Part shown: positions 53,439-64,000 of the stretch, one piece after another
How the letters are laid out: every line of letters begins with the position of its first letter
Position numbering within the stretch: position 1 is the first letter of the stretch
Source: Vespa crabro
Taxonomy: Eukaryota; Arthropoda; Insecta; Hymenoptera; Vespidae
Reading direction: 5' to 3'
DNA length: 64,000 nt
NCBI RefSeq assembly: GCF_910589235.1
Contig: NC_060956.1
Coordinates: forward strand, 15,203,499-15,267,498
Notes under the pieces: model-generated
Databases searched by the model: none
What the model saw: only the letters and a program-made list of their open reading frames with translations
Told to the model about the DNA's origin: nothing
Program-made: the position numbers and the translations under genes

Positions 53439-54798
53439 AAAAGTATAAAGAACTCTTCTTTCGTTGTCACACTGTGAACGTATGTCCTCTAGGCGACTTA
53501 AAAACAATCTTTTTTTATATGTGTTATGAAAGACTTTGCAAGAACAAAAATTGAAAGTAAAAAAAAAAAACTAACAAACAGAAAGATAAGCAATTTTTCT
53601 GATCATAACTATCATAAAAATCAGTAATATTTCTGAAAGAATATTTTATACTCTTTACAGAGGAATATAATTCAGAATTATCAGGTATATATATATATAT
53701 CAGGTATATATATATATATATCTATTTGCTCTGTAAGGGTTCGTCGATTCCTTAAAAATTTCAAAGAGACGTTTTTAATGTAGATACAAAAAAAAAGAAT
53801 AACGTGCAAGTTAAAGAGTAATCCCCATAAGTAGAGATTCTTGGAAGGTTTATCCCGTAAGGCGATCGATGGCCTCGAAGAAGGTGGATTCGTCGAGATG
53901 TTAGACGGGTAAGTATATAGGAATGGAAACTGGAGTTCACTTATTCGTCCAGTCTGCTTGATGGCGTTCACAAGTCGACGAAGATGAAGACGACGGGTGG
54001 ACGTTCACCTTTGTTCGCGATGTTGGACTCAGGATTCGACGAGGTTTGCTACGGAGGAGTCTCGTCGTTGAATCTCTGGAGACATATCTGGACTGTTTTC
54101 TTCGAGACTGGTTGCCCCATTTGGTCAAGAAGGGAGCCACCTTGCTAACTCGATGCAAGATTTTCTCTCTCCCTCTCTCTTTCTCTTTCTCTCTCTCTCT
54201 CTCTCTCTTTCTTTCTTGTATATGAGCAAACCGTAAAGACGGACGGATGTGCCTCGTTTCTCGCTTCTTTTGCTTATACACGTACACGTAGCGCGATTTT
54301 ATTCGCGCTTCTCCCTGTCCAAACAGGAATACGTTACCTTAAATGGCTGGGTTCACAGAATTCTTTCGTTTACGCTTGTATATCTTTTTCTGTAAATTCG
54401 AATTTCTATCGAAAGTAATCATTCTCTTTGCCTTTTTTTTTTAATAATTTAAAACGTACGTGCATGAAGGGAAAAAAAGAAAAAAAATCATCAAAGACGA
54501 TCAGGTGCGTTGAAGACGTCACTCTTAAATTCTCTCGACGATACGGATACGAAGAAGACACGCTTGCCCTCGAAGATCGATCAATCGATATAATTTTATT
54601 TTCTTGTGAATGACACAGATAAGAGAAAAAGAATCACGATGATACGTTGGAAGTCGAAATATCACGACAGAGTTTGGTATAAGGACGGTTGTGGAAAGGG
54701 TGGCACTCAAGATCGTTCTCGCTTCTTCGTGAGACACGAAGTCTCATAAGAAGAAAGAGTGGCAGAAGTGAAAGAGTAGAACAGAAAGACAGAAAGAA

Positions 54799-54858
54799 AA
54801 CGAAAGAGAGAGAGATAGAGAGAGAGAGAAAGAGAGAGAGAGGGAGAGAGAGAGAAGG
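54799..54858. repeat. (GA)n microsatellite
   Basis: GA units with GATA, GAAA and GGGA interruptions. Confidence 0.92.
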
Positions 54859-55137
54859 AAGAAGAGGGAGGAGGACCGGCTCGAGGTCTTGTAGCATGCA
54901 ATCTTCGCCCATTGAAGACGCGCTGGGAAACTGCACGGTTATTATGCCTCAATGGAAGAGGACTCGGGATGCGCAGGGCTCGGGCGGGTAGGAATGTCGA
55001 AGGTAGCAGAGGATGGATGCGAAACGTACGCGTTACTCCCAGCTAGAGGAAGGTTCCTGCTCCGTAACCGCGACACGCAAGCCAACATGATCGAGGAACC
55101 ATGTCCTCTCTCTCTCTCTCTGGCACATGCTATTAGA

Positions 55138-55162
55138 AAGAGACAGAGAGAGAGAAAGATAA

Positions 55163-55211
<49 letters not shown>
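55138..55211. repeat. (GA)n with GAAA units
   Basis: Preceded at about 55109-55121 by a short CT tract, so the two form an opposed pair about 20 bases apart. Confidence 0.92.
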
Positions 55212-55213
<2 letters not shown>

Positions 55214-56693
55214 CAAAGAGAAAAAAGAGAAGAAGTCGAAAACTTCGAGGACCTTTGTCGAGTCAATGTTATTGCGATTTTATGGACGTTCCTCGGTGTT
55301 TCTTTCATCTCTTTTACGAACTCACTTGACCAGTCGTTGTCTTTTCGTATTCCGAAAACGTTCATTTGCAGACTCGTTAAGAAATGTTCCTCCAGATAAG
55401 TCTACATTTTATAACGCAAACGTGTAAGTCGATATTTCGTTTAAAGTTTGACGTCGTTTGAAGATATGTTTTCCATTTGTTCATGAAATAGTAGTGTTTT
55501 TATGTGCTCTTTTATTTTTATTTTCTTTTTTTTTGTTTTTTTCTTTATCTGTCAAACACCAATAGTTTCAATATTCACGATATCGATCACGATTCGGGAT
55601 ATCATTTAAAGAGATCGTTTCTCTTTTATAAATATACAGACTATTTTGTGCAGCAAGCCGACAACTGGATTATCGAAGCGACTGGAACGCCTCCATTCAG
55701 AGGCCGCGTATCGTATGAGCCGCGTACAAAACGTGCTTGATAAGAATTAAGTATTCGTAGTCACCGCAAGACGAGCATTTAAAGAACGGCCACGTCACGC
55801 GAGAACAAGAGCACTAGAAAGAGAGAAAGAGAAATAGTAATCTTTCCGCGAGAAATGATAAGCGTCGAATAATAATAGATTTCATCGACTTCACGTTACA
55901 ATCAGATTACAAAAACAGATTACAAATCTTATATAAATTTATATTTTCAGAATTTCATACTTTCTTCGATAATTCTCGATAATGTATGTACTTCATTTAT
56001 TTTCAGATCATTCGTGTAATAATTTAAAACGTTAATTAAATCTTTCACGATTTTCTTCTTTCTTTTCTCAAAATAACAAAAAGAAACAAAAAAATCTTAC
56101 GACTTTCGTTAATTTCGTTAGTATCAAGCACGACACGCGATAGGCACGAACGTTTAAGGCAAAAGCCAAGACGAATTGGTCCCAACGAGCGAATCCGGCT
56201 GATAAGTTCTCTGTTCACTACGTTCCTCGAGAATACTTCCAGGGTTTCTCTCGCGATTTCATCGATTTTTCCTGATGCATTCCTGCCAAGTAAGACGACG
56301 TCTTACTGCGAGCAAGAAATATCATCGCGGCATTGAATTCCGGGCCAATACGAGCGCACCCCTCATCAACCTCAATTAAACTCCACCGTCTCGCACTTAT
56401 GCTCACTTCGCACCCGAGGCGCTCTGAGTGCTACTGGTGTTAAGTCACTACATATTATTGGCCAAGCGAGCAAACTTCACTCAAGACGGTTGCTTTCTTT
56501 AGCCGAGAGGCCGGAAAAGTCGAGCTTATCGCGAGTTCAAAGTTCCAAACTTTATCAATTCTGCGCAATGATATTTTCAATCAGCCTATTGTAACCTGTA
56601 TCGAAGTAACATCTTGTGATAAATTTATACGTTATTTCCAACTTTGGAAATGAAAAGACGGAAAGCATTGATTTGATTGTTTAAGTTTATTTC

Positions 56694-56707
56694 TCTCTTT
56701 CTTTCTT

Positions 56708-56757
<50 letters not shown>
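56694..56757. repeat. (CT)n microsatellite
   Basis: TTTC units, then about 22 CT units. Confidence 0.94.
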
Positions 56758-56760
<3 letters not shown>

Positions 56761-57821
56761 ATGTTACCTTTCACGATTCTGTAATATTCACGATCGCTTG
56801 ATTTTCACGAGTAGAAAAAATCAAGAGCTTCTAGTTAGCCCGCAATTTTGATGGATCTTCCACGAAAGATTACGTTCTGCCTTCTTTTCTACATTGTCCA
56901 AAGCAAAAAAGAGAAATGACTACTCGACGCCATCCTTGTCGTTTCTTCTCTTCGTTTACGGCTACTCTAGAGTTGTAGCTTAGGCCATTACGATTCTACT
57001 GACGTCGTCTTTTTCACGCGGATAAACGACCAACGTAAAGGTCTCCAGTAGTTCTCTCTCTCCTCTTTCTTTTTCTCTCTCTCTCTCTCTCTTTCTCTTT
57101 TTCTCTCTAGTCTCAACAGGCAGAGGGAGAGATCACAAATCCTTTCCTGCTAGACTGACCCTTGAGGTGTGACCATGCTCCTTGAGAAGAGGACACGATT
57201 CAATTCTACTATGATTTCTACGATTCAAATCTCCCGCCAGACATGTCTTTGAATGTCTCAACCAGGATTATGCATCATCTCGTACTCACTATGACGACCG
57301 TTGAACTTCAATACTCAGTTCGATTCCAAAGCCGACTTCTTCTTGTCGCGAGATCAGATTTATATATTCTTTCATGGCGTGAAATGAAAGAATTGACAAT
57401 GTTATTCTTTGAACTTGGTACCAAGTACGAGATTTATGATATATATTTCTCACATGTCCAAAACATATCTTTGACAAAATAACTTGATGAAAACCTTTTG
57501 TGCAATTTCCTTTGTAAGAATCAAATAACTTGATTCACTGGTTATCAGTTTTCGTTGTTTTTCCTTTCTTTCCTTTGTATGAAAAAGAAATCTACTTTAT
57601 TTTCATATTTTCTCAGTCATTATATTATGAACATTATTGTCACGAATATCGGAACAAATCGAAAACGTTTTAGGTAAAAACAGTAAAATCTAAATCATCG
57701 TGAGTCATCGACACATGAACGAGTAAGCGAGCGAGCGCAGCTGCAGCCTCGTAGTATCATGCTAAATGATTATCACTTAACGCGAGCAACTAGTTAGGCA
57801 CGCGCATCGAGAGATTCTCTT

Positions 57822-57833
57822 AACGAGAGAGAG

Positions 57834-57880
<47 letters not shown>
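57822..57880. repeat. (GA)n microsatellite
   Basis: About 20 pure GA units after GAAAGAAA. Confidence 0.94.
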
Positions 57881-57882
<2 letters not shown>

Positions 57883-59516
57883 AAGAGTAAAAATGTTCGC
57901 GCCTAAAGACAAGTCCTTCGATTTAAATCCATTCCAGTTTTATGTAGATAATTTTTCTCCATCAATCTATTTCGTTCTTTTTTCGTAATAAGTGGGATAT
58001 TATGAGATATTAGGAAGAGATAAGTTACATACAGATCATTATATTCTTATTGGAAAATATGGTGATTATAAGAAATACGTAAGTTTTATTTAATTGTCTC
58101 ATTCTACTAATCGATTTTCATTGAAGTGAAATTTTTACATAAATTAAAATCAAAAGCAAAAGAAAAAATGTTGAAATAAATAATTCATTACATTTCATTC
58201 AATCTATTAAGACTTTCATAAATCTTTCATATGGTAAGACGATCATCTTATCCGTAAAGTCAATCGTAAATTCAATCAAAAATCAATCCGTGAGTTAGTA
58301 AATTAGAAGCATGTGAATATACTCACTGATGGTCCAATGCCTCACATTATAAAGTCAGGCTAATCGTGGAATGTCGGCTATACACAATTGGCTTTTTGTG
58401 CGGTCTTAGATTCGGCGGGTATATCATTTCATTAGCCCATTAAACAATTACGGCTAAGCACGGTACAACACTTGTACAACATACACCTACTTTATATAGG
58501 CTCATATCTATAACCATTCGTGAATGCGTTCTTTGTAATTGGCTCCAAGTTTCTCTGGTTGCTTCTGACGTTGCCCCGACACGTGGTTTCGAATTCTACG
58601 GAGTCTCTTCCTCGGATGGTTCTATTTTTAAATACGATCTCCCGATATTCTTTCTTTCTATCGTTCATAAAGCATCCTTCGATCATTTTTTGCGAAATTG
58701 ATATTTGCGAGTCCATAGAAAGAATAGAAGAAAATATGCGGAAAAATTTGCATCGATTTGAGACGAGTGAAGATACACAAACGAATTAAATTGTGGTCAA
58801 TGCACGAGGTGAATGCATTGTCGCTCGACCCTGATTGCCGCTGGCTGTCGTCGTACTGGCAGAGATAACTCAATTGCTGAACATCCAATCCTACTAAAGT
58901 TCCTTCGAGATAAGTTAACGTTAACTCTCAACGATCCGTTTACATAGTATTAGAATGATTATGAGATCAGTTAAACATGAAGGTAACTGAGGATATTTTG
59001 GAAATAGTTTTTCGTTATGTACGATACCTCTACGGTATCTATTTTCTTAACGACGATCAAATCCTTTGGTAACGTTTGTAATGTAAGATGAAACGCGGTT
59101 CCGATGCGTCATTGCTCGCGATCATAGTCATCGGGATCGGTTCAAGTGGTGTTGACCTTAGCTTGTTCCCTTTACATCTTAGCTATTCGTTACCGATTCG
59201 TGGGAACATCATCAACAAATTCTATATTAAATTCACTTTTGATAAAAGATCTCTGTGTCTTTTGAAAATTAGCCGATATTTCGATTCGTTTAGTCTAACA
59301 ATTAAATCTTTGCTATAGCAATTTTAACTATTTCACTTTTTAGAAAAGATTTAGAATCATAGAAACAAGCTGATAACTATCGGACCGGTATATTTTAACT
59401 ATTGAAGGAAATACTACGAGATCCTCAATAGGCAAGTTTGCCAGAGACTTCGATTTGAGCGTTTATTTTATGCTTCGTTGGTTAACGTTCCTCTATACCT
59501 TTCTTTCGTACGGTAA

Positions 59517-59517
<1 letters not shown>

Positions 59518-59574
<57 letters not shown>

Positions 59575-59620
59575 GAAGAGAGAAAGAGGAAGAGAGAAAG
59601 AAACAGAGACAGAGACAGAG
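59518..59620. repeat. (GA)n then GAGACA-type units
   Basis: GA tract with GAAGA and ACAGAG variants toward the right end. Confidence 0.92.
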
Positions 59621-59800
59621 AAAAGAGTAGAGTAGACGTCGTTGACTTGGAGAACGCGAGGGAACACGTTCTTGCTTCTCCTTCCTTCGTCGACGTAGAC
59701 TACTCCGCTGTGGCAGTTTTTAAACGCGTCCGATACTCCCAGCAAGAATTCAACGAAGAATTCCTCGTATAATCTTTTATTCCACCGCCGCTATGTAGTT

Positions 59801-59802
<2 letters not shown>

Positions 59803-59842
<40 letters not shown>
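59803..59842. repeat. (CT)n microsatellite
   Basis: About 20 pure CT units, 180 bases from the preceding GA tract and of opposite strand sense. Confidence 0.94.
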
Positions 59843-59845
<3 letters not shown>

Positions 59846-61425
59846 GTCTTTCTCTTTTCTTTTTCTTTTTCTCTTCATCTTTCTTCCTCTCCTTTATTCG
59901 TTCATGCATTTTTGCAGTCCCCGACTCGATTTTCTTTTACCATCAGATTCTCTTCTCGTATAAGTTAACAAAAAAAGGATTTGATACATTGATCCTGCCA
60001 CGATCACGAGTTTCTCTCTGAATTCTTTATGAAACGTACAATCTAACAACGAAAGATGTGTTGATCATCGTATAATGCGAAAATGATGAGAAAACGTTGT
60101 CTTAATAAGTACCTATATATTTATGTACCTATGTATCTCATACCATAGAAAAAGAGATTGGGTTGATAATGATCCCCGAAAGAACAAAGTTACCGGCTCG
60201 AAGATGCTCGATGATAACTTGTGCAGACGCCGTAAGAAGAATTCTATCGTCGCTTTATCAAAAGTTCCACCGAGACTTGCCGTACCATTGGCCTGGATTC
60301 TCGTGTGAGTGCTCTGGCCGAACCGATCTTATTAAGGCCTAATTAGCCGTTTAACAAGGTATATTTAACTCATGGTGTGCGTACGTTATATCCACATAAG
60401 AGAAAGAGTGAGAGAGGGAGAGGCGGACGAGAGAAAAGAGGAGGACGCCGTTAAGTTTTCGGTATAAAAATAAATAAGCCGTATTCTCGTCGTTCCCCCC
60501 GAGTCAATCCGCGCCATTTAGCGGCATAATCGGACTCCCCTTTTATCTTTTATCGAGCAATCCAAGGCAAACGCGGAGAGTGCTTATCAAAGTGAACTAC
60601 GTATATAGAACTAATCCGTCTAATTTGTTTATTAAATCGACAGATTCAATGAGACGCAGGTAAAACATTTGATATCGGTGCAGGTTGAATGTATGTCTGT
60701 GTTTGTATGTGACTATCGTCCGTTTTTACATTATTTTATAACAATAGAAATAGATAACATAGTCGATTATATACTTTGATGTATTATGATAGCTGTTAAT
60801 GAATATCAAAAGATCTTAAAGAATAAGATAGAAAGATATTAGGAGAAGTAAGTTAAGCTCTATGGGTATAAAATATCATACTATTATCGAAAAGAAAAGA
60901 AAAAGAAAGTAAAAGAAGAGAAAGAAGAAGAGGTACGTAACTGTCATCTTTCGGTAGAATAGTTGCTGTAAATCATTCCAGGAAAGAGAATTCTCTGACA
61001 ATGTTGGACGGTCTATACCTGAATCTTTCGTTCGACGGTGGTGTAGGGACCTGAACGGAACACCACCTGCTTAGTAATGTTTGCTATCCTTTATATTCTC
61101 CATTCTTAGAGTAACGAGCGACGAATCGAAATTTATGATCCATTTATATCTATACCCATAGTAACTTTGAGAATCATTTTTGTTACTACTTTTATCTTTA
61201 CTTCTAACATATATATAAATACACGATGAACATAAACCGAATATGGAATGGGAAAAATTTTTGTTACGCATTCCGATCGTTCGTTTATCTTTCGCACGGT
61301 CAAGCTCATAGCTAGCAAGTCTGCTTTTTTCTATTAGTTTAGCGAGTACCGTTGCTTCCACTTCATACAGTGAAACGACACAAAAGGTAAAAAAGGAAGA
61401 CGATAGATGGTCTCAAGAGACTCAC

Positions 61426-61515
61426 CTCTTTCCTCGATGACGTCCGCCTGATCAGAGTAGATCAGCATAAAGGAGACGTAGAGGACGAAGATAGTGCCCA
61501 GTCCCATGTTTAATC
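61426..61515 (-). CDS. First coding exon with signal peptide, unidentified secreted or membrane protein (partial)
   Basis: Read on the minus strand, a pyrimidine-rich stretch and GGATACAG lead into an 8-base leader (GATTAAAC) and ATG at 61507-61505. The next 27 codons start MGLGTIFVLYVSFMLIYSDQ and continue ADVIEER, and the exon ends in phase 1 at AGAG before a strong GTGAGT donor at 61425. This is a textbook signal peptide: short start, 12-residue hydrophobic core, then a polar region with likely cleavage after SDQA. Acceptor, good start context and donor all agree. The rest of the gene lies to the left, and the next exon must begin with two bases of a split codon. I do not recognise the family from this short piece. 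A noncoding leader exon probably lies to the right in the CpG-rich block. Confidence 0.7.
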
Positions 61516-61979
61516 CTGTATCCAGAGCGAGGACGCAAGAAGGAAGAGACTCTGCTTCTTCGCAAACACCTTCACGAAGATCCTCGCATATCGACTATTA
61601 CACAAACACCGCACATGTGGACGTTACTACACTCCCGTAATATACACACAACAACGAAACTCTCGCGTCTTTTCGAAGAAGAAAAATCTTCAAGGCGGAT
61701 AACGAATATACGTACATCGACCTATCTTTCTTCTTCTATTTATTTATATCTAATTTTTTTTCCGAGCAATGATGGCACTTGCTCGATACACTTGATTTCA
61801 AACTTCGCGCTCTCTTTTTCCACCTTTCTTCGTTCGTCTTGTCTTAACATTCCTCGTAATTTTCATCGAGGACAAATGGAATGATGAATCTCCTTTCCCT
61901 ATTCGTTTCTTCCTTTTTCAACATACTAGTGAAACACTAGAGAAATTCACAACGATGGATTGAATCTTGGTTTGTGTAC

Positions 61980-62340
61980 GTGTAATAAGTAAGTAAAAGA
62001 AACACTTTGTAGAAAAAATGTCCGACGATAATACGAAATTTTTTGTTGCCAATTTCACTAGTATAAGTCCCGACACAGAAGATAGTAGAGGTCGACGTGC
62101 ACAAGAAAGAGACGCGTTTCGAGCGGTGGGTAAGGTGTCGCGGCGACCACCTTGTCGACCGTCTTCGCGTCGGGGGCAACTGCTCTTACTCCCACGCTAG
62201 TCGACTCAAGAATACGCGCGCCTTGTCAAAGACCAGCGAGGTTTCGTTTAGAGCGCGACAGACGGCGCCACCGGCGGGGCCGATTAACGACGCCGTCGAA
62301 CTCTCACGGAAATTACCGGACTTTCTCGAAGTCGTTTCTA
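61980..62340 (-). promoter_or_regulatory. CpG-rich block, candidate promoter or 5' leader of the minus-strand gene
   Basis: This is the most GC- and CpG-rich stretch near the signal-peptide exon (for example CGCGGCGACC near 62138 and GGCGCCACCGGCGGGGCC near 62264). On the minus strand GGGA followed by GTAAGA at 62189-62184 is a plausible donor for a noncoding first exon joining the acceptor at 61516. Overlapping open frames here have no recognisable product. Placement of a promoter is inference from composition and position. Confidence 0.35.
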
Positions 62341-64000
62341 TCTCTACTCAAGTCGTTCTTCGTGGATACACACGTAATTTCATCCTTTAATTTCTTTTTT
62401 TTTTTTATTTTTTTCTTTTTTTTAATTCGATCATTCATATTATTAATCTCATATTTTGCGTGTCTCATAACGAAATTTCTTCAGTTTTCTTTCGTACGGA
62501 TTCATGTCGTTTGTAATTCGTTAATTTTATACTATTGTTGTAATTTGAATTTTTCAACGGTCCACTTGATCCAACGATCAACCGAGAGAAGAAAAAATGG
62601 ACAACGACGATGAAAGCAACGAAGTTGGAATGACGTACTGGTTAAAGAAAAAGAGGATGTAACGAGAAAGCCGTAAGTAAGTTTCCGATTATGCCAAAAC
62701 GTAAAAAAAAAAGAAAAGAAAAAGAAAGTACATATGTGTGTACGTGCATACGCGTGCACGATCGATCATTGCAAATCAGAGAGGGTAAATGCACTTACGT
62801 ACGATGCCGTCGATTCCCCGAAGACGCGTCTCGTTTTATCGTCGCAAAAATCGCCGAAGGGAACTGGTTTCTCGTCATTGAAACACGTACGCGATCGAGT
62901 GTTGTACGTGCGATCGCTCGTATGCGAGAAAACTTTTCTTCGTTCAAAACTCTTCGTGTAGCTTAGTAAATACCTATAAATTAACAAATACCTGCACGAA
63001 AAAGGAAGGAGGAATTTTTTTTTTAGCCCTTTACATCTACATTTTTTATTTGCAATTAATTTAACGTTCATTGTTTCGAAACGTTCTGCGCAGAAATATT
63101 TTTTTTTCGAACGCATTGTTCGCAAAAATCGGGAAAAAAATTTTTCCACTTAAATTACTACGTTCCTTTTTTATTCTCAATAATTTTTAATTCGTTAATT
63201 TAAAACATTCGATTTTGCATGAATCATTATTCCATTTATTAATCATTCAAGTTTTTAAATATTCAAGAGTAAGAGTAGTTAACCTCGTAGAATGCAAAGA
63301 TATTACTCGTGCTTTTAATCTTTCCACGCGAGTGACCAAGTGGGTGTTCGAAATGTTGTAACAAGCCAAAAGAGTCGTGAGAAAATCAACGGGAAGTATA
63401 AGCCTACCAGGTTTACTTTTTATCGGTTTAACACTTTTTTTTTCTATCTCGATTATGTACGTGAGAAGGTGCATATATACACATGACATTTTCATATCAC
63501 CGAGAAACGCGTACATTTTTAGCATTAAGAATATCTTGCGATAAAGAAAGCTTTTCGTTTTATTAAAGCAATTTGTATAAACAAGAAAGAAATTGGTAAA
63601 TAAAAATTTTCGATTTGTTATATCAATGAAATATTTTATCGATTTATTTTTACGAAATAATGTAGAAGATATATATTATTAAAACATAAGATAAGTGAGA
63701 AACTTTCACTTCGTTTCCTGCGATGGATAATAATCGGCAAGTGAAATAAAAATAATACACATATAAAGTAAAAATAAAATATAAATGTGAAAGGAGGAAC
63801 GTTGAGCAAAATTATATAGTAGAAATAATAAATATTTGCTTTCGAATTCGTTTATTATAAATAACAAGATGTATTTGTTCAGTGCGCACGTGTCCTTTAA
63901 TCATTATAACGTATTTTATATGTATTCAAGCTCCGCGTCTAACAATACGTATAGTTCGCTCTTACTGTACTTACTATATTTCATTTACTCTTGAGTCATT
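62341..64000. other. Noncoding, no gene recognised
   Basis: Upstream side of the minus-strand gene. T-rich run at about 62390-62425, a GC-richer patch at 62790-62930 with no supported frame, then AT-rich sequence to the window end. Confidence 0.6.

Larger units (their letters stand above)
47315..54000. other. Noncoding, no gene recognised
   Basis: Includes a 128-codon plus-strand frame at 48381-48767 with an ATG and no repeat content; no family, signal or splice support is visible, so it is not called. Also GA/CT tracts (47315-47354, 50637-50699, 52229-52312, 53327-53437), a long TA pair (50917-50995) and purine-rich runs near 50240 and 51500. Confidence 0.55.
54001..61425. other. Noncoding, no gene recognised (likely intronic)
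   Basis: Directly follows the signal-peptide exon in its reading direction, so it is probably that gene's first large intron. It carries the densest set of GA/CT tracts in the window and several GC-balanced patches (56150-56560, 58370-58480, 60300-60590) that could be enhancers. No second exon could be identified with confidence. Confidence 0.5.

Noticed and set aside
53064..53477. 137-codon plus-strand frame
   Set aside because: Second half is Arg-Glu repeat from a GA tract; first half has no recognisable features.
62152..62613. 153-codon plus-strand frame over the CpG-rich block
   Set aside because: Several overlapping frames are open here because of composition; the second half is Phe-rich from a T run and there is no splice or family support.

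Overview
The window is AT-rich, intron-dominated animal DNA with long dinucleotide tracts (GA/CT, TA, TG). It has no bacterial-style gene packing, and almost all long open frames are by-products of (GA)n or (CT)n repeats. The clearest gene is a three-exon insect defensin of the Defensin-1 type, with a third exon for a C-terminal extension ending in KRFG. That is the form known from bees, wasps and ants, so the source is most likely an aculeate hymenopteran. I cannot name the species.

Layout: 1-11984 is noncoding and rich in microsatellites, with one candidate minus-strand exon (6893-7009) encoding the end of a hydrophobic segment and a charged tail. The intact defensin lies at 12384-13112 (+), with a TATA box, two kappa-B-like sites and poly(A) signals. 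13241-40174 is mostly noncoding, with a GC-rich hairpin island near 19.6 kb and a weak candidate minus-strand exon at 27.2 kb. A second defensin copy lies at 40573-41442 (+), inside a 1.4-kb block that matches the first locus through its promoter, introns and 3' end. It carries an 80-bp mariner-type MITE in intron 2, and a ~300-bp direct repeat lies on either side of it. 41892-61425 is again repeat-rich and noncoding. At 61426-61515 (-) is a convincing first coding exon with a signal peptide, the start of an unidentified secreted or membrane protein gene reading leftwards. A CpG-rich block at 62.0-62.3 kb may be its promoter or 5' leader.

The most interesting object is the second defensin. 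Its frame is open across all three exons, but it has lost the first cysteine of the defensin fold and its original intron-1 acceptor. An in-frame AG six bases downstream could replace that acceptor. Its kappa-B-like sites and TATA/initiator have also changed. In the mature peptide nearly all codon differences from the first copy replace an amino acid (27 replacing, 1 silent, 24 identical, by hand count), whereas the introns differ by roughly 15%. That pattern suggests diversifying selection followed or accompanied by a change of regulation, rather than simple decay.

If the signal-peptide exon and the candidate exons further left belong to one minus-strand gene, the defensins would sit nested on the opposite strand of a very large gene. 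This is inference only.
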